From contig NZ_NPEG01000001.1 of NCBI RefSeq assembly GCF_002812045.1, forward strand, positions 1,054,001 to 1,118,000: 64,000 nucleotides of DNA, in the 5' to 3' direction. The notes under the pieces are model-generated. The model was not told where the DNA came from. It saw only the letters and a program-made list of their open reading frames with translations, and ran no database searches. Positions within the stretch are counted from its first letter, which is position 1, and the number at the start of each line of letters is the position of its first letter. The DNA is from Leptospira haakeii (lineage in GTDB: Bacteria; Spirochaetota; Leptospiria; Leptospirales; Leptospiraceae). The position numbers and the translations under genes were made by a program. Below, piece after piece: positions 1-8,648 of this stretch.

Positions 1-156
1 AGGATCGGGATCAATATTCTAGAAAGTTTGGGACCAAAAGAAATCATGAGAACAAGGACAGAATTTTACTTGAGGGGTCCGCTTACAACCTTTATAGTCC
101 GCAACGCGGGCTTCAGGAGCGGAGCGACTATCATCCGGATGAACACCATTCAGTGA
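1..156 (+). CDS. Possible 3' end of a protein gene cut by the window edge
   Basis: An open frame runs from base 1 to a TGA at 154-156 and would encode the last 51 residues of a protein that begins before the window. I do not recognise it. A second frame is also open from base 3 to a TAA at 189-191, so the reading frame is not certain. The end of either frame runs through a GC-rich hairpin-like stretch at 94-131, which is unlike ordinary leptospiral coding sequence, so the true gene may end differently. Confidence 0.3.
   Translation, partial: RIGINILESLGPKEIMRTRTEFYLRGPLTTFIVRNAGFRSGATIIRMNTIQ
94..131. repeat. Short GC-rich hairpin, copy 1 (ATAGTCCGC...GCGACTAT)
   Basis: The left arm ATAGTCCGC and the right arm GCGACTAT can pair with one bulged base. 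The interior, with GCGGG and GGAGCG, is GC-rich. The same two arms recur at 58528-58551 with a shorter loop. No T-run follows, so it is not a standard intrinsic terminator. It resembles a small palindromic intergenic repeat. Confidence 0.45.
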
Positions 157-167
157 ACGGTTGTTTG

Positions 168-186
168 AACGAACAGAACGTTCGTT
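168..186. promoter_or_regulatory. TetR-type operator candidate upstream of the hydratase operon
   Basis: The sequence AACGAACAGAACGTTCGTT is a perfect inverted repeat with 7-base arms and a 5-base spacer, centred about 115 bases before the first hydratase gene. Size and symmetry suit a TetR/AcrR-family dimer, the regulator class that usually controls acyl-CoA genes. A TetR gene lies at 13600-14193, but I did not find the same palindrome next to it, so the regulator is not identified. Confidence 0.5.
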
Positions 187-291
187 ACTAAAAATTCAAT
201 GGACCTGCGGGATCGGTGTCTAAAAAATAGGGCCATATAAACGATCTTCGATCCTTCGAAGGTTTTTAAACCAATCCCAAGGAAAAGGATT

Positions 292-744
292 ATGGCAGAA
301 AAAGGCATTTCAAAAGACCTGATCGGCACAAAACTCGACTCCTACGAATTCGACGTAGAAAGAGGAAAGATAAAAGAGTTTTGTCTAGCGATCGGCGAAA
401 GCAATCCGATATACTTCGATTTAGAAGCGGCAAAAAAAGCGGGATACGAGGACATTCCAGCTCCTCCTACATTTCCCACAGTGATCCAGTTTTGGGGATA
501 CCCTAAAATTTGGAAAGATATGGAGAACATGGGAGTTGATACTTCCAGGATCCTACATCTAAAAGAAAAATATAATTATGTTAAAACTCTTTATCCTGGT
601 AGAGTTTCCTCTCAGGGAGAATGTGTTAACGTAACCGTTGGTAAAATGGATACCATGACTTTCCGCACTACAATTCGTAATGCGAAAGGTGAAACTGTGA
701 TCGAAGCAGAGATGTCTATTTTCATCCGTAAACCGGAACAGTGA
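292..744 (+). CDS. HadA-like (R)-specific dehydratase/hydratase subunit (MaoC N-terminal-type hot-dog fold)
   Basis: This 150-residue protein matches the FAS1-like/MaoC N-terminal dehydratase family. Near residues 40-65 it has the family pattern SNPIYFD...AAKKAGY...APPTFP, which forms the substrate-side half of the hot-dog pair. This family lacks the complete catalytic D/H pair and normally works as a heterodimer with a MaoC subunit that carries it. That partner is encoded 13 bases downstream. By analogy with mycobacterial HadAB the pair would dehydrate (3R)-hydroxyacyl-ACP or hydrate enoyl-CoA; the substrate is unknown. An AAGGA ribosome-binding site lies just before the ATG. A TetR-type palindrome is upstream. 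Confidence 0.85.
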   Translation: MAEKGISKDLIGTKLDSYEFDVERGKIKEFCLAIGESNPIYFDLEAAKKAGYEDIPAPPTFPTVIQFWGYPKIWKDMENMGVDTSRILHLKEKYNYVKTLYPGRVSSQGECVNVTVGKMDTMTFRTTIRNAKGETVIEAEMSIFIRKPEQ

Positions 745-757
745 TAGGAGGATTAAG

Positions 758-1174
758 ATGAGTAAGATTGAATTCGACAAGTACGAAGTAGGACAAGAAC
801 TCCCTCCTATAAAAGTGGATACTATTACACATGCACATCTAGTGCGTTACGCTGGAGCAAGTGGTGATTTTAACCCGATCCATAACGATCCGGATTTCGC
901 TCGTAAGACTGGATTGGACGGAACCATCGCTCATGGTATGTTCGTAATGGCTCAGATCGGAAGACTTTGTACTTCTTGGGCAGACCAAAAACAGATCAAA
1001 GAATTCGGAGTTACTTTCAAAGCGATGACCAAGCCAGGACAAAAATTAACTTGTTCCGGTAAGATCAAACGTAAGAAGGAAGAAAACGGAGAAAAACTAC
1101 TTACAGTAGCTGTAGAAGCTGCTGATGAGTCTGGAGAAGTGAAAGCTTCCGGAGAATTAGTAGTTATCTGCTAA
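758..1174 (+). CDS. HadB-like MaoC hydratase/dehydratase, catalytic subunit
   Basis: This 138-residue MaoC-fold protein carries the hydratase 2 motif YAGASGDFNPIHND at about residues 31-44. In it the Asp and His supply the catalytic dyad, and AHGMF follows near residue 67. It would cooperate with the product of 292-744 as a heterodimeric (R)-hydratase for acyl-CoA or acyl-ACP. The gene is 13 bases from its partner, has an AGGAGG ribosome-binding site overlapping that gap, and is followed by a strong intrinsic terminator. The two genes therefore form a complete operon. The family is clear; whether it serves fatty-acid synthesis or degradation is open. Confidence 0.9.
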   Translation: MSKIEFDKYEVGQELPPIKVDTITHAHLVRYAGASGDFNPIHNDPDFARKTGLDGTIAHGMFVMAQIGRLCTSWADQKQIKEFGVTFKAMTKPGQKLTCSGKIKRKKEENGEKLLTVAVEAADESGEVKASGELVVIC

Positions 1175-1197
1175 TCTTTTCGTTTATCTGAAACTTT

Positions 1198-1227
1198 AAA
1201 AAGCCTCCGAACTCGGAGGCTTTTTTT
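1198..1227 (+). terminator. Intrinsic terminator of the hydratase operon
   Basis: GCCTCCG pairs with CGGAGGC across a four-base loop, flanked by an A-run on the left and seven T residues on the right. It lies 23 bases after the second hydratase gene. Confidence 0.92.
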
Positions 1228-1295
1228 ATGCCTGAGGAAAATTTTAACTTAAAAATGGATTGTTCTTCCTTTGGATTTAGATATGCCTATTGCCC

Positions 1296-1652
1296 ATGAT
1301 AAACTCTGGTAAAAGTGTACAATATTTCGGGATCTTTTTATTAATCGAAGGATTTCTTCTAATTACCGTTCCGAATTTTTTCTTAAGTCTATTCTTATTA
1401 AGTGCAAGCGATGTTTGGGTGAGAGTTGTGGGGCTGACCCTAATCATATTAGGATATTTTTATTTTAGAATGGGACAAGATAATATACGTCCATTCTTAA
1501 AATTGACCACCCATTCTAGAACGTTTCAGTTTATAGTCTTGGTTATATTTGTGTTACTCGGTTGGATCCATCCTATGATCTTATTGCCGAGCGGATTCGA
1601 ATTTTTATGCGGGGTTTGGACCTTCTCCCTTTTAAAAAAGGAAAACGCCTAA
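1296..1652 (+). CDS. Small multi-spanning membrane protein of unknown function
   Basis: About 118 residues with three to four hydrophobic segments, at about residues 8-35, 38-55 and 70-105. I do not recognise a family with certainty; the overall build is like small inner-membrane proteins of the DoxX/DUF type. I chose the ATG at 1296 over the TTG two codons upstream. No strong ribosome-binding site is visible. It follows the hydratase terminator and converges with the phosphatase gene, leaving only five bases between the two stops. It probably has its own promoter. Confidence 0.65.
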   Translation: MINSGKSVQYFGIFLLIEGFLLITVPNFFLSLFLLSASDVWVRVVGLTLIILGYFYFRMGQDNIRPFLKLTTHSRTFQFIVLVIFVLLGWIHPMILLPSGFEFLCGVWTFSLLKKENA

Positions 1653-1657
1653 TTCTT

Positions 1658-3751
1658 TTAGGCAGGATATTCGGGAGTTTCTCTGGATTCGATCGCGATG
1701 ATGGTGATATCATCGTATCTTTGTTCATCTCCCCTTGATTTTTCCTCCATTACTACTAATTCTTCTAATAGTTTTTGGAGACTTACCTTGGAAAGTGTGG
1801 AGGCCCTAGAGGCAATTGTTTCAACGGTGCTCCATCTGTTCTCCTTTCTTCTGTTCTCAATGAGCCCATCAGAGAAAAGTAATAAACGGCTTCCTGTAGG
1901 GAACTTATAGGTCGAGAATTCGATCTCTAGATCATCGAATAGTCCTAATATGGGCCCTGTTTTATGAAGTAATTCGTAATTTCCACCTGGAGAAAGTAAG
2001 ACTTGATCCGGATGTCCAGCGGAAGCATATAGAACTTCTTTCTTTTCTAAATAGATATCCGCTACAAAACAAGGGAAGATACTTTCTAAGGTATCGAACT
2101 TTCTTAAAAATCTTCCATTCAATTCTTTCAATACATGAGTAGGGCAGGGAAGTTTTTTTAGCTCTTCGTATTCTGTCTTTAAGGCCATGGTCATAAGACT
2201 TGCTTGCACTCCGTGGCCTACCGCGTCTGCTAAAAGTACTCTTACTTGTCCGGGATTGATCTCTGAGATATCTAAGAAGTCCCCGCCCACTTTTTCCAAA
2301 GGTTTGTAAACGTAATCAAAACGGATTCCTTTGATTTCTCTTTCAGGAGGAGTAAGAATTTTCCTTTGTACGTTCTGGGCGATCTCCAACTCTCTATTGA
2401 TCTGCTGAAGAGTATCGTTTAGGGTTCTGGTTCTATCTTCTACTTTTTGAACCAACTTTTCTTTCATTTCGAAAAGTTCTAAGTTCATGGTTTGTAGATC
2501 TTCTGTGAGAAGTTTCGCTTCTTTGTATTTTGAAGAACGATCTGAAGCGATTACCAAAGATTGCAAGAACACAAAAAGTACGAGTGCAATATGTGAAACC
2601 TGATGAGAGGAAACTTTTAGGATATAAGTATAAAATAGATCGATCGCTACTCCTAAGAATAATATCCCCGAACCATATAAGATATAAGAAGAGTTATTTT
2701 CTTTATCGAAGTCTATTCCGAAGATTACATAGATAACGTAACCGATCGTGATACCTATAAATAAATGGAAATAAGCAACCTTGCTGCTATTAAATTCCAA
2801 AGAGCCGAATAAGGTCATTAGAATGAACAGGGATATGATCGCTAAAGAAATTCTTATATATAGTTTAGATGCATAAACGGTAAATGTTTCATAGAAGAAT
2901 AGCAGATATAATCCTGTCGCGCACATCATGGAGATCTGTTCTATCATCTGTATTCCGTTCTGGTTGATAGAAGGGAAAAATTCCATTAGAAGTCTAGTGT
3001 TGGTAACAAGAGTTCTAATGCCGATTGCCATACTCATAAATCCGAAATACAAAGGAGCCTTGCTGGATCTTAAATATAAATAAAGAGAGATATGATAGAG
3101 CCCCATGATAATTAAACTGGAGAATGCAAAAATATCTGTGAAGATTGTCCTGGTCCTTGTGGACAACATCACTTCAGAAGGGCCTAACTTAATAGGAGAG
3201 CTGATCCCGCCTTGTCTTGCGAAATTATTCGTAACAAAAATTGAAACTTCTATCTGACTGGAACTCGGAACAAAAGAAAAAGATCTGGGTTGCACTCTTG
3301 CAACACTTGATTGAGTAGAAGTAGATGGACCTCCGGATTCTCCCTGGAACTCTCCGTCTAAGTATAATCTATAGGAACTCCAAACAGTGCCTAAACCCAG
3401 AGTCAGAACCTTCCCCACCCAAACATCTGGCAAAAGGACTTTGAGTCTGTAGGTCGCATAACCTAGTCTTTCATAAGATGGATGTAATTCGGTTTCTCTA
3501 TTCCAAGAGCCTGGAACAGTCATGTTCCCGTGAAAGGATTCCAAAATTTTTCCTGGCTCTTGGCTCCAGAAAAATTCCCACTCTCCGGATAGATCTACCG
3601 GGCCGGAACTTGCACTTTGGATGCCTCTAAGATCGATTACACCTTTATAAGCGCGTAAGTTTTCTTCCTTATGCCATGGGGTGAGAGACAAAAGGAAAAT
3701 GAGGAAACCGATGGGTCCTAATAAAAAGAATAAATATTTTGCCGTGTGCAT
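1658..3751 (-). CDS. 7TMR-DISM sensor with SpoIIE (PP2C) serine phosphatase output
   Basis: This is a 697-residue membrane sensor. An N-terminal hydrophobic segment (about 7-25) is followed by an extracytoplasmic jelly-roll domain (about 35-200) with the 7TMR-DISM pattern GEWEFFW, VPGSWN and YRLYLDG. Seven membrane helices (about 205-405) come next, then a coiled coil (about 415-465) and a SpoIIE/PP2C domain (about 470-690). The metal-binding aspartates appear in GGDFLD, ADAVGHG, LFSDGL and DDITII. Known relatives dephosphorylate STAS-domain antagonists in partner-switching pathways. A STAS gene is present at 18955-19356, but a link is only inferred. The start is an ATG facing the divergent TPR lipoprotein gene. 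Confidence 0.9.
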   Translation of the reverse strand: MHTAKYLFFLLGPIGFLIFLLSLTPWHKEENLRAYKGVIDLRGIQSASSGPVDLSGEWEFFWSQEPGKILESFHGNMTVPGSWNRETELHPSYERLGYATYRLKVLLPDVWVGKVLTLGLGTVWSSYRLYLDGEFQGESGGPSTSTQSSVARVQPRSFSFVPSSSQIEVSIFVTNNFARQGGISSPIKLGPSEVMLSTRTRTIFTDIFAFSSLIIMGLYHISLYLYLRSSKAPLYFGFMSMAIGIRTLVTNTRLLMEFFPSINQNGIQMIEQISMMCATGLYLLFFYETFTVYASKLYIRISLAIISLFILMTLFGSLEFNSSKVAYFHLFIGITIGYVIYVIFGIDFDKENNSSYILYGSGILFLGVAIDLFYTYILKVSSHQVSHIALVLFVFLQSLVIASDRSSKYKEAKLLTEDLQTMNLELFEMKEKLVQKVEDRTRTLNDTLQQINRELEIAQNVQRKILTPPEREIKGIRFDYVYKPLEKVGGDFLDISEINPGQVRVLLADAVGHGVQASLMTMALKTEYEELKKLPCPTHVLKELNGRFLRKFDTLESIFPCFVADIYLEKKEVLYASAGHPDQVLLSPGGNYELLHKTGPILGLFDDLEIEFSTYKFPTGSRLLLFSDGLIENRRKENRWSTVETIASRASTLSKVSLQKLLEELVVMEEKSRGDEQRYDDITIIAIESRETPEYPA

Positions 3752-4107
3752 TGAGCAGGAAGGTTGCGACCATCCTCCATCGGTTTATATTTTCTCGTCA
3801 ATCTTTCTCCGACTAACAAGAGTATTCGAGGGAATTTTTGGAAAATAAATAATTTCCAAACTCGACCCTGGAATGTATGACCTTCTACTTTTTGCTTAGA
3901 TTCCGAAAATACGAAAGAAGTCTCCCAAAGTGTAAATTCAGGGAACTTCAAAGATTATTAGAGGAAAAAAATCGAAAAATTATACGTCCAATTAGGCGTT
4001 TTTTGGAAAAAAGAAGTATTTTGGCAAATCGACTTAAAATCTGGAAATTCATGTTGCCATATCGATCCTTTGGAAGAGCATGAAAAAGACCGATACGAAT
4101 CATAGAT
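3752..4107. other. Divergent intergenic region, no gene supported
   Basis: This 356-base stretch separates the divergent SpoIIE phosphatase and TPR lipoprotein genes and should hold both promoters. Short open frames here encode basic, low-complexity peptides with no ribosome-binding site and no recognisable motif, so I do not call them. No clear hairpin or palindrome was seen. Confidence 0.6.
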
Positions 4108-4893
4108 ATGAACCGTTTTCATTTTTCTAGAAACTATTCTATTTTAGCTAGCGTTACACTTGTATTGGCTTCTTATTCCGCTTGTTCAGGGGAGAAGGAT
4201 GAGCCGTCCATTCTGGAAATCAGAGATTTATTGGACTCAGGTCATTTAACGGAATCCGTTCAGAAAGCTAAGGATAAGGCGCTTATTACGGGAAAAATGG
4301 ACCAGGTTCATTATTTGAGAGGCTGGATCCATTATTTACGCAAAGAAGATTCTTCTGCAGAGAAGGAATATAAACTTTGTTTAAAGGAAAATAAAAACTC
4401 TATCGATTGCCTTAGAGGTCTTGCTCAAATCGAAAAACATAAACTGAATTATGAAAAGGCAGAAACAAGATACAAACAAGCCTTAGTAATTGCACAAGCC
4501 ACCAAAGACCTAGAATACAGTTCTATGTTGCTTACTGATCTGGGAAATTTAGCTCTTTCTCAAGATGAAAGAGAAGAAGCTATTGATTGGTATAATAAAT
4601 CCATCCAAGTAAAACCGGAAGGTTCTGCGTATTACGGACTTGGTTTTGTACATCTATTGAATCGAGACAAGGTAGCTTCTATCCAATCCCTAAAAAAAGG
4701 ATTAGGAATTGAATATAGAGATCTAATTATCAAAGCGGAAACCTATTATCTTCTGGCAAAGTTACAAAATGATTTCGAAAAAAATCCTCAGGCAGCAAGC
4801 GAGTCAGCAAAAAAAGCCTTCGAATTATTTCCAGCAATGGAGAAATACTCAAAATCTTGGGAACAATATTCCAAACTTTCCAGTTCTAAATAA
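4108..4893 (+). CDS. TPR-repeat lipoprotein
   Basis: 261 residues. A basic N-terminus and hydrophobic stretch end at a spirochaetal-type lipobox, ASYSAC (Cys about 26), which predicts a lipid-anchored exported protein. The rest is a chain of TPR-like helical pairs between residues 30 and 250, with typical A...Y, G...Y and EAIDWYNKSI patterns. TPR lipoproteins scaffold protein complexes; the partner is unknown. A DUF2062 membrane protein gene follows after 11 bases and is probably co-transcribed. Confidence 0.85.
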   Translation: MNRFHFSRNYSILASVTLVLASYSACSGEKDEPSILEIRDLLDSGHLTESVQKAKDKALITGKMDQVHYLRGWIHYLRKEDSSAEKEYKLCLKENKNSIDCLRGLAQIEKHKLNYEKAETRYKQALVIAQATKDLEYSSMLLTDLGNLALSQDEREEAIDWYNKSIQVKPEGSAYYGLGFVHLLNRDKVASIQSLKKGLGIEYRDLIIKAETYYLLAKLQNDFEKNPQAASESAKKAFELFPAMEKYSKSWEQYSKLSSSK

Positions 4894-4904
4894 AACAGGA
4901 CCTA

Positions 4905-5513
4905 ATGAATTTTCTCAGAACGATCTGGCGTATCATCCATAAACAAATCATCTTACCTTTCCAAGAATCTTATGCCCCTATTCACGAAGTTTGTTTAGGT
5001 ACTACTATTGGCTTGATATGGTCCATGACTCCTCTCGTAGGAGTTCAAATGTATTTAGGATTAGGGACCTGGTTGATACTTCGATTATTCCGCATTCGTT
5101 TTTATCTTCCTATTGCAATTGCAATGATTTGGATTACTAATCCGGTTACGCTTCCGTTTTTCTATTCTCTATTCTATTGGATCGGAAAACAAGTTCTACT
5201 TTTACTTGGGATCCCTTTCCAACAGATCAGTTTCGACACGTTATTGGCCATTTCCAAAGAATCAGAATCTATGGATTTGATCAGTGGACTATATCATTGG
5301 ACAATTTTCTTATTCGATAAGATGGGACTTCCTATGTTCGTAGGTGGATTTGCTTTCGGAATCCCTTTGGCTCTACTCGGTTATCCGATCACCTACCGTT
5401 TGCTAAATTCTTATAGAGAAAGAAGAGCAAATGAAGAGGGTATCAGCCTCCAGGAATGGGAACTAAAACATGTTAGAAAGGATGTGGGATTGTTCGCTGC
5501 CAAAACACCTTAG
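4905..5513 (+). CDS. DUF2062 family membrane protein
   Basis: 202 residues with three or four predicted membrane helices (about 28-60, 68-85, 90-115, 140-165). The family signature is visible near residues 30-50 (G...IGLIWSMTPLVGVQ) and 70-85 (IAIAMIWITNPVT). DUF2062 proteins are inner-membrane proteins of unknown biochemical role, sometimes linked to glycosyltransferases. The gene starts 11 bases after the TPR lipoprotein and likely shares its transcript. Confidence 0.85.
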   Translation: MNFLRTIWRIIHKQIILPFQESYAPIHEVCLGTTIGLIWSMTPLVGVQMYLGLGTWLILRLFRIRFYLPIAIAMIWITNPVTLPFFYSLFYWIGKQVLLLLGIPFQQISFDTLLAISKESESMDLISGLYHWTIFLFDKMGLPMFVGGFAFGIPLALLGYPITYRLLNSYRERRANEEGISLQEWELKHVRKDVGLFAAKTP

Positions 5514-5636
5514 GTTTTGCCGTGTGTCGTTCGTTCCTTTCGATATATTTTTTCCAATTTAAACATAATTAGTTGTCCGAATTTCTTTTGGATCAGCATA
5601 GTATTTGTTACTCGAATACGATCCGGGAGAATATAT

Positions 5637-6569
5637 ATGATTCGTCGATCCTTGGCCTTTTTCTTTTTTATGGCCATCTTATGGAGCCTTCCTGCTTCTG
5701 CTCAAAAATTTGAAACAGATGAGGATTTAACTAAATGGATTAAATCCTTAAAGTATGAAACTAATCTAGTACCTCTTTCAAATAAGGATGGAAAACTGAT
5801 CGCAAACATCCAAGTCCCGAAAGGTTATAAATATCTAAATCCAAAAGATAGTAAGATTGTATTGGAAGATGTTTGGGGAAATCCTCCTAGTGATCCGGGA
5901 CTCGGAATTCTATTCATCGCCAGCGAAACACCATTGGATCTTGGATCTTATGCGATTACGATCGATTATGTGGAAGAAGGTCACGTAGATGATGAGGATT
6001 CCAAAGAGATCAAATACGACGAACTATTATCTGAGCTGCAAGAATCCGCAAAAGAAGAAAGTGAGCAAAGAAAAAAAGACGGATACTCTGGATTGGAATT
6101 AGTAGGTTGGGCTTCAGCTCCTTATTATGATTCCGCTGCTAAAAAATTGCATTGGGCGAAAGAATATAAATTCGAAGGAACTGAAACAAATACTCTTAAT
6201 TATAATATTCGAGTTTTAGGAAGGACCGGTTATCTTCTACTCAATGTGCTCGGAGACATTTCTGTTTTGAAAAGAGTAGAAGGGGATGTGGGCAGAATTT
6301 TAAAGAGTGTGGAATTCTCCGAAGGAAATCGTTATGCTGATTACGATTCTAAAATAGACAACTTAGCTGCTTACGGGATCGGAGGTCTGATTGCAGGAGG
6401 GCTTCTGAAAAAAGCAGGATTATTTGCGGTGATTGGCGGATTCCTACTCAAAGGAGCAAAATTACTTATTCCTGCTGCGATCGGTCTGTTCTATGCAATC
6501 AGAAGATTCATTTTCGGAAAAGGAAAACCGGAAGATACTGCTTCCGGACCGGGTGACAAAGAAACCTAA
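5637..6569 (+). CDS. DUF2167 family exported membrane protein
   Basis: About 310 residues from the ATG at 5637, which begins a clear signal peptide (MIRRSLAFFFFMAILWSLPASAQ) and has a GGGAGA ribosome-binding site. A longer frame opens at 5517 but adds 40 residues of non-signal-like sequence. The DUF2167 pattern is strong: VPKGYKYL, WGNPPSDPGLGILF, YVEEGHVDDEDSKEI, LVGWASAPYYD, KLHWAKE, LNYNIRVLGRTGYL and a C-terminal AAYGIGGLIAGG membrane segment. The biochemical function is unknown; it is predicted to be exported and anchored by its C-terminal helices. The stop overlaps that of the convergent gene by four bases. Confidence 0.88.
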   Translation: MIRRSLAFFFFMAILWSLPASAQKFETDEDLTKWIKSLKYETNLVPLSNKDGKLIANIQVPKGYKYLNPKDSKIVLEDVWGNPPSDPGLGILFIASETPLDLGSYAITIDYVEEGHVDDEDSKEIKYDELLSELQESAKEESEQRKKDGYSGLELVGWASAPYYDSAAKKLHWAKEYKFEGTETNTLNYNIRVLGRTGYLLLNVLGDISVLKRVEGDVGRILKSVEFSEGNRYADYDSKIDNLAAYGIGGLIAGGLLKKAGLFAVIGGFLLKGAKLLIPAAIGLFYAIRRFIFGKGKPEDTASGPGDKET

Positions 6570-7603
6570 ACGATTCCTAAAAGTTTAGAAAGCGTTTCCG
6601 CATCGTATTGAGATTTGCCGGAACCGCTTTCTGCTTCTGAGATCAAAGAAACAATTTTACGATTGATTGCTGCCTTGTGACTGATCTCATCCGCTAAACT
6701 TACGATCTCTCCATTCAAATAAGAAATTTCAGTCGTTCTTCCATGATGTAGGTCTTCCCACATCGAGGATCTTGCTTCAGGATCAATTTTGACCATAGAA
6801 GAAGCCACTCTGAAAAATAGAAAATCAGGCAAACCTAAAATGATAGGTGCAAGCCAAGGAATCATTTTGCCGGCGCTTGCAGGCTGGATGCCGGAAAGTT
6901 TAAGTATTTCTAAACCTTCCAAGATCATGGAGGCTAAAATTTTTCTGTAAGTTCTTTGAGATAATTCTTCTCTTAGAGGAACACCGGCGAGTGCGTTTAA
7001 ACTATTATTCAAATTGAACAGTAGTTTTCCCCAGAGCACGCCTTCCATGTTTTTATGTATGATAGAAGGTAAACCTGCTTTTCTCAAGGATGTATGGATC
7101 TTGTTCCCAAATTCATTTGATTTAATTACAAGTTCTCCGCTTGTCCCTTGGTGAAACTGTCCTTTTCCTTTTGCAACCACATTGAATGGAACCATACCAG
7201 GTAAATTCCTATCATTTAACTCATGTAATATGGAGGCTAACTCTTTTGAGTTTCGAACCCCATTCTGAAAACTAACCACTATAATTTTGGATAATTCTTC
7301 CGGCGAAAAAAGAGAACGAATGGATTTTCCCGCTTCTATCGTATCTTTACTTTTGACTGTGATCAAAAATACGTTAGAGTCTTTGGCTTCTTTTATATCC
7401 GTAACATAACGAACTTGGCTTGGAGCGAGCGTGAAAGAATTTCCCCTATAGTCGCTGATCCCTAAACCGAATAATTGGATCTCTTGTTTTAATCTTTCTC
7501 TACCTACGAATACTACAGGATATCCTGCTTTTACCAGATATGCTCCGATGTACGTTCCAATACTTCCGGAACCTATGATCGCAAATTTGGGGGAAAAACT
7601 CAT
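6566..7603 (-). CDS. Ketopantoate reductase family (ApbA/PanE-like) oxidoreductase
   Basis: 345 residues. A Rossmann NADP-binding motif GSGSIGTYIGAYL lies at residues 11-23, and the Lys of the GVLWGKLLFN motif near residue 190 is the family's catalytic lysine. ApbA/PanE enzymes reduce 2-dehydropantoate to pantoate for coenzyme A synthesis. At 345 residues this protein is somewhat longer than typical PanE (about 290-310), and many bacteria carry paralogues of unclear substrate. I therefore give no gene symbol. The gene is monocistronic and lies upstream of the lipase on the same strand. The stop overlaps the convergent DUF2167 gene. Confidence 0.85.
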   Translation of the reverse strand: MSFSPKFAIIGSGSIGTYIGAYLVKAGYPVVFVGRERLKQEIQLFGLGISDYRGNSFTLAPSQVRYVTDIKEAKDSNVFLITVKSKDTIEAGKSIRSLFSPEELSKIIVVSFQNGVRNSKELASILHELNDRNLPGMVPFNVVAKGKGQFHQGTSGELVIKSNEFGNKIHTSLRKAGLPSIIHKNMEGVLWGKLLFNLNNSLNALAGVPLREELSQRTYRKILASMILEGLEILKLSGIQPASAGKMIPWLAPIILGLPDFLFFRVASSMVKIDPEARSSMWEDLHHGRTTEISYLNGEIVSLADEISHKAAINRKIVSLISEAESGSGKSQYDAETLSKLLGIV

Positions 7604-7676
7604 AAGCGGAAAGAATGAAGAATATTAGAAAAATACCAACTAGAAAATCGATATTCTACACTTAGATTTGGGCATA

Positions 7677-7706
7677 AAAAAGCCGGGAGATTAACCCCGG
7701 CTTTTT
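7677..7706 (-). terminator. Intrinsic terminator after the lipase gene
   Basis: AAAAAGCCGGG pairs with CCCGGCTTTTT across an 8-base loop. On the minus strand the stem is followed by a T-run, so it ends lipase transcription 19 bases after the stop codon and insulates the ketopantoate-reductase-like gene. Confidence 0.92.
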
Positions 7707-7724
7707 CAGACTCAACGTTCGAAA

Positions 7725-8648
7725 TTACTGGTTAGATTTCGCGTTGGAAGCCATTTTCAAGAAGTAACCTTCTACATCGTACCAAGGTTTTCCGGAATTC
7801 AGAGTGTTGGACGCTTGTAAATGGTCCACACCTGTAACGAAAAGTCCGTAATCAGGTCCACCATTGAAAGTTCCCCATTTCAAAGAAGTATAAGGAACAA
7901 GTCCGTCACAAGTTCCGCCTTGTCCATTGAACAATCCACCAGCAACACATGCAGGTTGGATGATTCCCATTAAAGGGTGTTGGATTAGGTCAGGAATAGT
8001 GATGTAAGATCCGTAAGAGAAATACTTAACGGAAGAAACGTTTGGAGTGCGAGTGTTGAAAGCCGCTGTTCCACTGGTAGTTAAAGAACCAAGTGCTGCA
8101 AGAGCGTCTTGGTTTCCGCCACCATATACTAATTGAACTACAGCTCCTAAGATACCGCTCACGAAAGGTTTGATCCAATCAGGAAGTACAGTAGTTACGA
8201 TATCCGCAATTGGGGATCCTCTGTGAGGAGTGTTCAAAGTGGTTAAAGTAGAAACTTTAGAAGAAAGCCCTAGGTTGGAGATAGCATAGCGGCTATCCAA
8301 TCCACCTTGAGAGTGGCCAAGGATATGCACTTTGCTAAAGCCGTTTGCAGCAATGTAAACAAGAACCTTGTCTTTTAGCTGAACACCGCGAGTCTCATTA
8401 GATTGAGCCGCAGTTTTAGTAGGAGCATATACTGTTGCACCTTGGGATGTCAGATAGGAATCCATTCCGCCCCAGTAGTTAACGATGCTGATGATGCCGG
8501 ATGAATCAGTTCCCCAACCGAAAAGTCCGTGGGAAAGAATGATTGGATACGATCCAGCTAATGGTTTGGAGGAAGATCCTCCCCCTGAAGCGAACAACGT
8601 GCCGCTACACAAAAATAGGAGTAATACCGCTAATCCTAATTTACGCAT
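7725..8648 (-). CDS. Secreted triacylglycerol lipase, bacterial lipase family I
   Basis: 307 residues with a signal peptide (residues 1-20, ending LFASGG). The oxyanion-hole loop LSHGLFGWG (residues 38-46), the nucleophile elbow GHSQGG (Ser113), Asp248 in the CDGLVPY motif and His276 in GVDHLQ form a complete catalytic triad. The region after TTLNTPHRGSP also matches Pseudomonas-type family-I lipases, including a likely calcium site near D248 and D275. It would release fatty acids from host or environmental lipids outside the inner membrane. No foldase (Lif) gene is adjacent; smaller family members do not need one. The gene is followed by a strong terminator and preceded by a long gene-free region. 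Confidence 0.92.
   Translation of the reverse strand: MRKLGLAVLLLFLCSGTLFASGGGSSSKPLAGSYPIILSHGLFGWGTDSSGIISIVNYWGGMDSYLTSQGATVYAPTKTAAQSNETRGVQLKDKVLVYIAANGFSKVHILGHSQGGLDSRYAISNLGLSSKVSTLTTLNTPHRGSPIADIVTTVLPDWIKPFVSGILGAVVQLVYGGGNQDALAALGSLTTSGTAAFNTRTPNVSSVKYFSYGSYITIPDLIQHPLMGIIQPACVAGGLFNGQGGTCDGLVPYTSLKWGTFNGGPDYGLFVTGVDHLQASNTLNSGKPWYDVEGYFLKMASNAKSNQ

Noticed and set aside
3877..4083. 68-codon frame before the TPR lipoprotein
   Set aside because: Lys/Arg/Phe-rich low-complexity peptide from AT-rich promoter DNA, without a ribosome-binding site.
5517..5636. Upstream extension of the DUF2167 gene
   Set aside because: The extra 40 residues would mask a clear signal peptide that starts at 5637 behind a good ribosome-binding site.
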